Shown here: one piece after another, positions 31,348-42,500 of the stretch
How the letters are laid out: every line of letters begins with the position of its first letter
Position numbering within the stretch: position 1 is the first letter of the stretch
Assembly: GCA_963931865.1 (NCBI GenBank)
Contig: OZ007512.1
Location: 124,001 to 188,000, forward strand
DNA length: 64,000 bases
DNA from: Axinella damicornis
Taxonomy: Eukaryota; Porifera; Demospongiae; Axinellida; Axinellidae
Direction of reading: 5' to 3'
Translations under genes and position numbers: made by a program
Notes under the pieces: model-generated
Database searches by the model: none
Seen by the model: the letters and a program-made list of their open reading frames with translations, nothing else
What the model was told of the DNA's origin: nothing

Positions 31348-34300
31348 TCAGTGTCTCTGTTGCCTCATGATTCGCTGGATGTAGCTCACGACCGACGTCA
31401 CCGGCTGGCTGGAGTCAAACTCTGCAAAGAGCAGGCAGGAAAAGCCAGAGTTGTCCTGCGGCCGATAGAAGATGCCGAAACACCTGCAGAAGGTGGTTCC
31501 GAGAGTAAGTGCACTTCAACAGTTACCCAGTTACCAAGCTACTAACACTCCACCACAATTAATTCAAAATCAGAATCAGCCTATCAGAATACGGAGTGAT
31601 CTGATTGGTTGCTTTGAAATGGCTTTTCTTTGTACTGTAGTTGCACGTTATTAGGCACAGCTCACCTATACGAGCAAATTTGCTGTAGGTGCTGGTTCAA
31701 CTCTCGTCTCAACTAAGTAGGTTCGAAAACGCTGGAAGAGGACGACCGCAGCGCGGAGTGGAAAATGCCACTTCCTATTCCAGGAATGTCGTTATAAATG
31801 AAGCGCATCTCGCTTATAAGTGCAAATTCCTAGATACAGGCGCATGGGCCTGATAACGTTGAGTACAGCGGCCTCACATACAAGCAGTGCTAGTGTGAAA
31901 GAGAGTGTGGTCACGTGACTGGCAGTCTCCTCGTAGTTCATAGCCACGTCTAACTAGTAGTCTCCTGGTGTGGTCTGGTTCAGTAGCCATGCCAAAGTCC
32001 GTGCCAAGTCTTTGTCTGTGTGTTGTGCTACCAACCCACCAGCTGAGATAGACTCCTGCACCTAGAGTCATACACAGCAGGGGTCAAGGGTCGTCACTAG
32101 CATTAGGTGCGGGGTCAAGGGTCGTCACTAGCTGCTAGGTGTGGTGATAATGTGGTATGAAATCCAATCAGTCCAGTGATTACAAGTACATGGGGTGTAC
32201 TCCACAAGAATGCGAGTGATCTCACGGTTGAGGGAAGTTTGGTACTGACATCGACTTCAAACACTGCATCACATTTAGTTAATTTGCACGGACACCACAG
32301 TACACCCTCTAATGGCATTCCTCGCTGTTCGGTGCAACACCAATAATGCAGCCTGCACGTTCATCAGTGGTAATCAGCTCAGTGTAAGTATTAATTATGC
32401 TGGAAACTGCCGTCAGAAACAGCACAGGGTGTCATGTGACTAGATCACCATAGCACACGTTGTAGTCCCATAAAGTGCCGTTAATTATTCACACTTTGCA
32501 ATTGGAAAACATGACATCATGTGAGTATCATGTGAGTATCATTGTGCAATACTGGACGCGGTTTGAACATGATTATCATTAGTGGTCATATCAGATTCAC
32601 ATTAAAATTCGGAATGAGGATGTATCTCATACACCGACACCTCACGATCACATGACACTGGGAGCTAGATCTACCAATGACTTTCAACCAATCAGATTCA
32701 CAACTGGGATTACATGAAATCTTAGGGCATTACGGTTTGCTCTTGAGACTGACAGTTTCCCCAAGATGTTGTAAGTGAGGAAAATCCCATCTGTGTCAGG
32801 GAGAGAGAGAGAGGGAGGGAGGGAGGGAGGGAGGGAGGGAGGGAGGGAGGGAGGGAGGGAGGGAGGGAGGGAGGGAGGGAGGGAGGGAGGAGGGAGGGAG
32901 GGAGGGGAGAGGGAGGAAGGGAGGAGAGAATAGGGAGAGAAGGGAGGGAGGAGGGAGAGAGGAGGAAGGAGGAGAGAAGAGGGAGAGAAGAGGGAGGGAG
33001 GGAGAAAGGAGAGGGAGAAAGAAAGAAGGGAGGGAGAAGGGAGGAAGGGTGCAAAAGAGAAAGGGGGGGGGGGGGGATATTACACCTGCCTTTCGACTTG
33101 TCTTTAAATCAAGCTTGGCTGCACATCACTGATTTCCCCTAGGGAGCTGGTGTTACCAACAACCACGTGTGGCATGCTTAAGGCTTACCTATTAACATGC
33201 AATAACGTGACTAATGTTAACTACCTACACAATACCGTACCAAGGTTGTCATGGCAACAGAGGTCAGGAATGTGGTTGCCACGGAAACAGGGATCAGGAA
33301 TGCAGAGTACACTCACCTACACTAAATTAGTCCTTTCAAGGTGATAACGTTACTGCACACTAAGCAGTAATGTTAATGTTCTGAGCATACCAGGGAAGAC
33401 TTAAATTAAGGCTAAGTTAGCATTCTGACCCCACCCTTTCAACCACTCGCACCCATACACACACACTTACATTAATGCAGACACACATACATCGACACAC
33501 ACCTTGTGTCATTTGGGTCAAGACCACAGAAAGTCACAGCAGATATGGGATACTGTCTTTTGATATACATTCTGTGGAGGAGGGAAGGACGGGGAAGGGA
33601 GGGAGGCATGAAGGAGGGATGGAGGGGCGATGGGAGGGAGGGAGGGGAATAACTATTACTATCACAAGTAGTACACCTGGACACACATACAGTGTCACAG
33701 TTATATAATACATGTACACAATACTAGGAATACGTATCCGCATAATTGCCTCGCGCGCACGCCGCGGCCGCATGCGCAGCCTGGCCATGTGATTACGAGA
33801 TCTCTAATAGAATTTGCGAGTGTGGAGCTGAGATAAACATGTCGATTACGCTCACTGTTCGACTCCACATGTAGCTGCTCTAGCTCTGCAAGACCTGAAG
33901 GCCCCGCTCGCTTGTACCCTAGCCTCTGGCTACGCGAGACTATTGTGGAGTTGCGGTATAAACAGATGTCGACTGTTTGACTCCATATGTAGCTGCTCCA
34001 GCTCTGCAAGCCCTGGAGCACCGCGCGCTCGTTCACTAATCTGTTTCTCAAGGTTGTAGTTCTCGCACCGTCGAGCCCTCGCAGCAAATAAAACTCAATT
34101 GGCCGGCAGGAAACCGGCAACATTCCTATCAACATTCCTGAGCGTGACATATTCCGGTACGTACGTACCACGTACATACGTATATAGTGAGAAATAGATC
34201 CCCCATTCAAAGCCTCGTGCTAATGCGCTCGGCAATTATCATGTGAATGATACCAAGACCAGGAACTACTGAGGCAGCAGCCCTTGGCAGATTAGCATCA

Positions 34301-34657
34301 CATCTACACACAGAACACACCCAGCCAGGCAGGTCACCATGGTGCATTCCATCTCCACATGTCAATACACACCTACCCACCCACCCACCAACCCACCCAC
34401 CCACCCACCCACCCACCCACCCACACACCCACCCACCCACCCACCCACCCACCCACCAACCCACCCACCCACCCACCCACCCACCAACCCACCCACACAC
34501 CCACACACCCACCCATTGATGTTATCAGTGAGAGTGATTCCCTCCTTGGAGGCCTTGAATGTGACAATGTTCATGTTTGAGAGTTCCAGGCTCTTCATTT
34601 GCTGCACTGTCTGTGCCAGCAGAGAGTCGCTTCCCGGGCCGGGGACATCCACACTAC
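31348..34657 (-). CDS. Tensin-like gene, 3' exons: C-terminal PTB domain
   Basis: Three exons in minus order. 34657-34513 encodes SVDVPGPGSDSL through FKASKEGITLTDN, the start of the tensin PTB fold. 33571-33503 encodes MYIKRQYPISAVTFCGLDP, matching the RRxYPxxxVTFCxLDP strand of tensin PTBs. The last exon, 31484-31348, encodes CFGIFYRPQDNSG, then LLFAEFDSSQPVTSVVSYI, then a stop after RQQRH. Phases agree at both joins (GG|A and AG|G). The last exon contains one extra T in a T5 run (31440-31444), which shifts the frame between the two halves. Tensin PTBs bind integrin beta tails. No SH2 domain was found between the gap and the PTB exons. Presumed to be the same gene as 35927-45490, split by the assembly gap. 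Confidence 0.78.
32801..33060 (-). repeat. GGGA/GGAGA purine tract in a tensin-like intron
   Basis: About 20 GGGA units followed by a degenerate purine stretch and a 13-G run (33065-33077). ORFs here are repeat-derived. Confidence 0.9.
34363..34515. repeat. CCCA (TGGG) microsatellite in a tensin-like intron
   Basis: About 150 bp of ACCC/CCCA repeats directly beside the donor of the first PTB exon. It generates several spurious Thr-Pro-His or Gly-Trp-Val open frames. Confidence 0.95.
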
Positions 34658-35331
34658 CTAGTGATACAAGGTCACACGCTAGGAAAGAGGGGGGGGGGGG
34701 GGGGGGGGGGGGGAGGAAGAAGAGAAGAAAGAGATTTTATCAGCAAAACTATCTCTAATAACAGCTTGGTGAAATTGATGATCCAAGGACGTATCAAGTC
34801 GACTTCGGCAGCTCGATACGCCCCATGGTCATATAATCAGACAGGTTGACCCTCTTGCTGTGGCCAAAATGATTACACGGGGACTTGAATAGCTGGGTGC
34901 AATATTGCTGACATTCCTGGGTTATTTGAACAAGAGAGCCAACAGACAAGCCCAAAGAAACACCTCGGCATTCAAGGACACAGCACTGGTAATCATGCTT
35001 CCTGTTCTCACAGACCAGACACACCCTGAGCCTTCAGACCGACAATAGTCACCCACCCTGAGCCTTCAAACCGACAATAGTCACCCACCCCGAGCCTTCA
35101 GAGCAGACCCACCCTGAGCCTTAAGACTGACAACAGTCATAATACAAACTCTGCTAAGAGGGTTCGTTGTATTTGTCACAAGTGAGGTACCATATGTCTG
35201 CCAACCAATCGTTTGCACACACATACTAATCCACGTACACCCACACACACTCACAAGCACGCACCCCATGCACTCATTCCCCCCCACCGGCGGGTCACCC
35301 CCACCCACACACACTCAAACACTGACACCAC

Positions 35332-35488
35332 CTGCCCCAGTGACGAGTGCCTCCTTCATGGTGGCGGGTTTCCTCCTGACTGCTGGGGCCCACTCTTCGG
35401 GAGGACGAGCTTGCAGGGAAAGACAGAGCCTCTCCACTGTGTGCTGAGCTATGAACTCTGGTAAACTCTCTGTGGGAGGGCAGCATGG
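35332..35488 (-). CDS. Candidate internal exon of the tensin-like gene (Ser-rich linker)
   Basis: Minus-strand open stretch bounded by an acceptor (TTATTGCAG) and a donor (CAG then GTGGTG). One frame gives MLPSHREFTRVHSSAHSGEA and a Ser/Arg-rich run, plausible for the disordered region between the tensin C2 and SH2/PTB parts. Another frame is also open (EFIAQHTVERLCLSLQ). Frame and membership are not settled. Confidence 0.35.
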
Positions 35489-35570
35489 CTGCAATAACAC
35501 CACCTCCAAAGAACACGTTTAATTTAGAGCTCATGAACATGTACTATTGCAGAAACACGTGTCTTTGAAA

Positions 35571-35770
35571 NNNNNNNNNNNNNNNNNNNNNNNNNNNNNN
35601 NNNNNNNNNNNNNNNNNNNNNNNNNNNNNNNNNNNNNNNNNNNNNNNNNNNNNNNNNNNNNNNNNNNNNNNNNNNNNNNNNNNNNNNNNNNNNNNNNNNN
35701 NNNNNNNNNNNNNNNNNNNNNNNNNNNNNNNNNNNNNNNNNNNNNNNNNNNNNNNNNNNNNNNNNNNNNN
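35571..35770. other. Assembly gap, 200 N
   Basis: Exactly 200 undetermined bases, the usual size of a scaffolding gap of unknown true length. It falls inside the tensin-like gene, where the C2 domain exons would be expected. Confidence 0.99.
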
Positions 35771-35811
35771 CTTCCTGGCTAGCAGGTCACAGAAGTGTAA
35801 GACGTACTCCC
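35771..35811 (-). pseudogene. Partial second copy of the tensin phosphatase-domain exon, cut by the gap
   Basis: Minus-strand reading EYVLHFCDLLARK parallels [13 protein letters not shown] in the neighbouring exon (35927-36064). It runs straight into the gap. Either a duplicated (possibly alternative) exon or a mis-joined haplotype. Confidence 0.55.
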
Positions 35812-35926
35812 CTCACTCCCATCTACCCCCCCTCCACTACGCCTCCTCTCCCGTCCCCCGTCCCTCCCTCCCTCCCTCCCTCCCTCCCTCGCTCCCTCCC
35901 TCCCTCCCTCCCTCCCACATCCTCAC

Positions 35927-36422
35927 GGTTGATTGAAGGTCGATCTTCCGGCCAGCAGGTCAGAGAAGTAGTGGACGTATTTCCTCTGGGAGGGCTGTGT
36001 CACACCACCCAGCTTGTTGTCATAGAAACGCTTCATGGCAAACCTGTCCAGCGCTGCTGCAGCACTGTGTGTGTGTGTGTGTGTGCATGTTAGAGGAGGT
36101 ACTACTGCAACAATGATGGAGAAATGAAACCAAGGCAAGAGATGTATGTATGAGTGAGCCGTACCGTGCCTATCGTTCAGGCTCCCCCTGTGGGCAAGGA
36201 TAACCTTTTCATTGCCACACACACAGGGGAGAGCCTGGGACAAGGCTAGTCCAACTGTACCTCTGACATATCTCCGAGTAGTGCATGAAGGCTGCGATGA
36301 CACACCCGGTCCTCCCCTTGCCCCCTTTGCAGTGCACCACGGCAACGTGCTGGGGTCAGAGTCCAGCCACGACTTGATGGACTTGCACACGCTTCAGAAG
36401 GTGTGTGGGCGTGGGTGTGTGT

Positions 36423-36456
<34 letters not shown>

Positions 36457-36543
36457 AAGTTCGTATAGGAATGAATGTGTGTGTGTGGGGGACGGGGGGA
36501 GGGGAAGGAGAGGGAGAGGGAGAGGGGAAGGAGAAGGGGAGGA

Positions 36544-36582
<39 letters not shown>

Positions 36583-39500
36583 GAGGGAGAGGGGTTACCT
36601 GCTGAGTCTCTCCAGCGAAGGCGCCAGGTGGTCCGGCCAACCGAAGTCGAGAACCTGATTGTTGAACTTGGAGATATCATAGCTACGCTCGGAGAGATTG
36701 AAGATCTGTTGGAGTGGAGGGTAGGCAGGGCTCAGACACCAGACAATCTCTGGTCATGTACAGGCCTACATGTACATTGTAGGTGTCTCAGAACGTCTAC
36801 TGATACCAGGTTTCAATATGGGACATACATCGTATTCAAATGAGCAGTCAACATGTCTGATGAAATCTCACTTTGTCCAGACATAGTGACCGAACATTGT
36901 ACTTTTGAAAAATTATTGTGAGCCCTGAGGGTGAAGTGAGGTCCTTTGAGGTCTCCAGCGTAAGTGCTGCATGACATTAATGCCAGCTACTAGCTATAGT
37001 GTAGCCTCGTTCCCAAGCCTCGGGTCTGGGAACGAGGCTAGGTAGTAGGCTACTAGTAGGCTATAGGTAGTAGGCTACTAGTCCAGCGACTGACCATGTA
37101 GTTGTCCTGGTGTTTGGTCTTGAGCATCTTAGCAACATCTTTGAGATTGTTTCTGTATGCTGATTCCATACCACTGGCTGGATAGGACATGGCTGGGAGG
37201 GAGGGAGGGATCGAGGCATGGGGGGAGGGAGGGAGGGAGGGAGGGATGAGAGAGGTAAGGGGGGGGGGGGGGACGTAGGGAGGGAAAAATAAAAGTGTCT
37301 AACCAACTCTATCCATCAAACATGTCACACACGCTCACAGCATGCACTCACACATACATGTACCAATAATTCTCTCAGTGATGTAAGTCAAGTCAAGATC
37401 AAACTCTTCGCTCACGTATCTGTCCCGACCCCTAGTGTGTGTGTGTGTGTGAGTATATATGCATGACATTGTCAGCAGGCAAAAGAGTATATATGTTTAC
37501 ATTGACAAATTCCATTCTCTACCAATTCCATTCTCTAGAGTAGTTTACATTGACAAATTCCATTCTCTCCTCTTCTGTAGGGTGGCTGATGAGCCATTTC
37601 TGCCAAAAAGGGAACAATAAACCAAATTGGTAGAACAGCACTCCTGGAGAGTGACAGCACTCCTGGTGAGTGACAGCACACCTGGTGAGTGACAGCACTC
37701 CTGGTGAGTGACAGCACTCCTGGTGAGTGACAGCACTCCCGGTGAGTGACAGCACTCCTGGTGAGTGACAGCACTCCTGGTGAGTGACAGCACTCCTGGT
37801 GAGTGACAGCACTCCCGGTGAGTGACAGCACTCCTGGTGAGTGACAGCACTCCTGGTGAGTGACAGCACACCTGGTGAGTGACAGCACACCTGGTGAGTG
37901 ACAGCACACCTGGTGAGTGACAGCACTCCTGGTGAGTGACAGCACTCCTGGTGAGTGACAGCACTCCTGGTGAGTGACAGCACTCCTGGTGAGTGACAGC
38001 ACTCCTGGTGAGTGACAGCACTCCTGGTGAGTGACAGCACTCCTGGTGAGTGACAGCACTCCTGGTGAGTGACAGCACTCCCGGTGAGTGACAGCACTCC
38101 CGGTGAGTGACAGCACTCCCGGTGAGTGACAGCACTCCTGGTGAGTGACAGCACTCCTGGTGAGTGACAGCACTCCCGGTGAGTGACAGCACTCCCGGTG
38201 AGTGACAGCACTCCTGGTGAGTGACAGCACTCCTGGTGAGTGACAGCACTCCCGGTGAGTGACAGCACTCCCGGTGAGTGACAGCACTCCCGGTGAGTGA
38301 CAGCACTCCTGGTGAGTGACAGCACTCCTGGTGAGTGACAGCACTCCTGGTGAGTGACAGCACTCCTGGTGAGTGACAGCACTCCTGGTGAGTGACAGCA
38401 CACCCAGGATAGACGGTGTAGCCGGTCGCCGGTCATGCAGTCTGGTCTTGTTTGCTGCATGTACACTAGCTACCACTTGTTGAGGGCGTCCTGCATGCAT
38501 AGTCCTGGGAAGGACGCTATGCATGCAGTTATAGACTAATGTGCTAGGTATCTTGGGCTAGAAATGAGATATGAAGCTGGGATTCGCACCACTGTGATCA
38601 GGAATTGGTGCCACTTCGCCTACTCCCATTTCGCCTACTAATAATGAATTAGTGCCATTTCGCCTACTCAACTGAAAAAGGTATTTCATTGATCTGCAGA
38701 TATTTTAGTATAGCAGTATATTCTGAAAAGGTAATCTGCAAAGGTATTTTAGTATAACAGTATAAGTTCTGAAAGAGTGTTTTAGTATAACTGTATTATT
38801 CTGAAAAGCGGGGAGAGCGGGGAGAGAAATTGCCCACCAGCCATGTTGCTTCAAAATACGAGATGAACTCATCAACCCTCGGTAGGTTTGGGGCAGACAT
38901 CTTGATTGGTTGCCATGCTAGCTGAACAAATCGAAGAGGCACGAAAGCAAGTGTCACTGTTTGGCGTACAAAGTAGCATCTTCTCGATAGGCAACCTGCA
39001 GCCCAAGTTTGCGGTTGAGAGCTTGGGCTAAGGACATCAATACCCCACAAAACTGTCCAAAACATCAATACCTGTCAAGAAGACTTCCATTCTACCATGG
39101 AAAAACGTTTTTGGTTGAGTAGGCGAAATGGCACTAATTCATTATTAGTAGGCGAAGTGGGAGTAGGCGAAATGGGAGTAGGCGAAGTGGCACTAACCCG
39201 TGATCAGCATGAATGGAGCATTCCAATGATGTCAGTTTTGCTGTTGGTTGAATTTTGACCAAAAATCATGAAAAACCATGGATTATAGCCTTTGGTCGAG
39301 TGTGATTTTTGGCAAAAATGTGACCGACAGTAAAAACCAGTTTTAGGACATCATTTGAAAGCTGTTTTCATGCTGATCACAATGGCACAATCCCCAGCTT
39401 CATATCTCGTTCCCATACCAAGATATAATGGGTCTTTCAGGATACATGGAGAAGGAATCAGGCCAAATGTTTGAGCTATGCACTATGCTAGGTATCTCCG

Positions 39501-42500
39501 GCTAGGAATGAGATATGAAGCTGGGATTTGCGCCATTGTGATTGGCATGAATGGAGCATTCTAATGATGTCGGTTTTGCTGTCAGTTCAATTTTGACCCA
39601 AAATCATGAAAAAACCATGGATTATAGCCTTTGGTCAAGGGCGATTTTTGACAAAAATGTGACCAACATCAAAAATCATTTTAAGAACATCATTTGAAAG
39701 CTATTTCTATGCTGACCACAATGGCACTATCCCCAGCTTCATACCTCATTCACCTACATTGATTGTAGTGCAACGTTCTCTTCCAAGGACTGCGATCTTC
39801 CTGTATTGTACCCGAGACTTGTCACACTAGTGTACCATACGTGCTCCACTACGTCCTCTCACTATCTCCTCATACTCACTTTGCGATTTGTCTCCGGACG
39901 AGGGGGAGGATTCCCTTGGGAGCCTGGGGCTGAGCTGACGACTGCTGGGCTGCCTCCCCCGCGCTCACCAGGGGCTACGGAGGGGAATGACGGAGGGTGT
40001 GTGTGTGTGTGTGTTTGTGTGTGTATGTAGGATATACATATAAACGAAATGTGAAGGTGATCACCACATCACTTGGCAGGCCTGCTGAGCATCGACTTCT
40101 TCCATGGCCAAGAAGAACACAGATGGTCACTGGCTACTGTATACAGGCAAGTGAGTGCAATTTGGCTGACGGTTCTAGCAGCTTAGTGACAAGAAGGCTC
40201 TGATTACACTGTCATGGTTGCTGTCCTGCTAGTGTTCCGCAGAGGCTCACCCTTGGTGATGGAGGTGCGTTTGTCTTCCTGATGGCCACCATGCTTGCAA
40301 GCGTGCATTAAGTGGGATAAGCCATATGTACATGTCGGATTGAACCAGTGGATGAAATACTAGAGTCTGCTTCGAAGAACACTGAGGTGCACGGTGAAGC
40401 AAGACGTGAGCATGGAAGCAGCAAAATAGCAATAGTCGCTTGTTTGTGACATTACAATATTCCAAATAAGGCAGTGACAGCTATGATCAGTGCAGTACAT
40501 AGAGGTATGGTGTTGCTGCAGCCTGACCCTGTGTGACTGTGCGTGACCACATGTATACAGTGTGTGAGTGTGCATATACAAGTTATACATCGCATGCCAA
40601 CATGAAGGAATGTGACACAGTCAAACCCTCGGAGCCATCAAAGCGACCTAACTATGATTGAACTTGGCTGGCAGCCATAATCCAGACAATGGAGTGACAA
40701 AGCAACTACTGCCTCATACACACCTCCCCCCCCCCCCCCCCCCCCCCCCCCCCCACCCACCCCCCCTCTACCACCCCCTCACACACACACCCCTCCCTGC
40801 CCCCACACCCTCACTCACCTCACTGGAGTCGGCAGAGCACATCTTATCCAGTTTCTCCTCACACTTCTCCACATGTATTGTCACTTGGCAATCTGTGCGG
40901 GGGGAGGAGGGAGGAGGAGGGGGGGAGGAGGGGAGAGGGAGGACGAGGAGAGGAGGAGAGGGGAGGAGGGGGGAGGAGGGGAGGAGGGGGGAGGAGGGGG
41001 AGGAGGGGGAGGAGAGGGGAGGAGGAGAGGAGAGGGGGAGGAAGGGAGGAGGAGAGGGAAGGAGGGGAGAAGGAAAGGGGAAATCAAGTGATGCACGTGG
41101 GTGGGTCAGGTGATGTGTGTGAGGCAACGACGTGCAGGACATGCTACACTCCTGTACTGAACTACATGTGCATGTGCATTCTTGTATGTGTATATACAGC
41201 AGTACTTGTGCAGTTACATGTGTACATGTATACAATGCACACCAGCAGTTTCGACAGGACTTCTCTCAAAGTGTAGTAAAGTAATCACATTGTTGCAGCT
41301 CAACTTTCTACTCACAGTTACACATGAGGCCGTCCTGCCAGATGATCTCACCACACACGTCACACGTGCATGGACGGCTGAAGCGTCGGAACTTGAACTG
41401 GTGGCCCAAGACACTTGGAAACGGTTCCTGTGTGAGTGCAAGCGTGTACGTGTGTATGTGTGAGTGCAAGCGTGTGAGTGTGAGCGTGTGAGTGTGAGCG
41501 TGTGCAAGCGTACATGTATGTGAGAATTCATGCGTATGTACACGTGTGTGAGTATGTGAGTATGCATGTGTGTGTGCATGTACACTGTATCAACTGAGCT
41601 TATTGTAGCTATTGGGATGACATGTTTGTGCCTGAGGCAGTCACAAGTGATATGGTAGCAACACTCTCAACTACACACGTACAGTACATTGTACTCAGCA
41701 GAGTTACAGTACCATCTTAGTGGCAACATGCAGGTATTCCAGGACCTATATTGAGCTACTCCCTACTAAGAAATGCTATATTTGAAACTTCCTAATATGG
41801 TAATTCTTGTAACCCTTCTTCCATGTATAGGGCATCCACAGGACAACACCTCATGACTCATCAGGATATGGTCAGCCTGGCAGGCGGGCAAGATCAGATT
41901 CATCCCGACTCAGTGCCAACACTGCTATCTGTGTTGTCCCCACCGGGCTAGCCATGTTGGGCTCCTTCACAGGACAAAGTGATGGCTTGTGATGTCTTCA
42001 CAGGACAAAGAATCCATACCACGGACAATGGTGTCAAATACTTCTGCTCTTGTTTGGACTGCAGTGTGTATGCCTGCTGAACTTCACTGGCTAGCGCTAT
42101 GGCCCACACAACCAACGTCAACATACAGCGAGTACCAGACGTCACATGAACACTGGCATAAGTACGGCGAGCTGGATGGGAGCCACGTCCGACTGGATGG
42201 ACAGACACACACACACACATGCCACGCTAATGTGAATGTACGATGGAGTGAGAACTCGGCAAACAGGGACATGACTCACGCAGATGCCATCGGAGAACGG
42301 TAGCTGATGCCAGCAAAATTACTCGTATGCATATACTGTATGCATGTACACACACAATATGCAAACATATAATTGACTGTCTCTACATGATGGACAAAAG
42401 GCATAAGATGTGAACACGCCACATCTCAACCAGTTACACCTCGGCAACCATCCACAGACAAGACTGCACGGTGATCGCAATCAGAGTTGCCTACTGCTGA

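Noticed and set aside
32722..33054. Ser/Leu/Pro-rich 110-aa ORF
   Set aside because: Product of the GGGA purine repeat.
36246..36680. Poly-Pro ORFs on the minus strand
   Set aside because: Translations of the intronic poly-G/GGGGA tract between two tensin-like exons.
37519..38524. Three overlapping minus-strand ORFs of 272-329 aa
   Set aside because: They are translations of the 19-bp minisatellite in all three frames; no domain, start context or splice partner.
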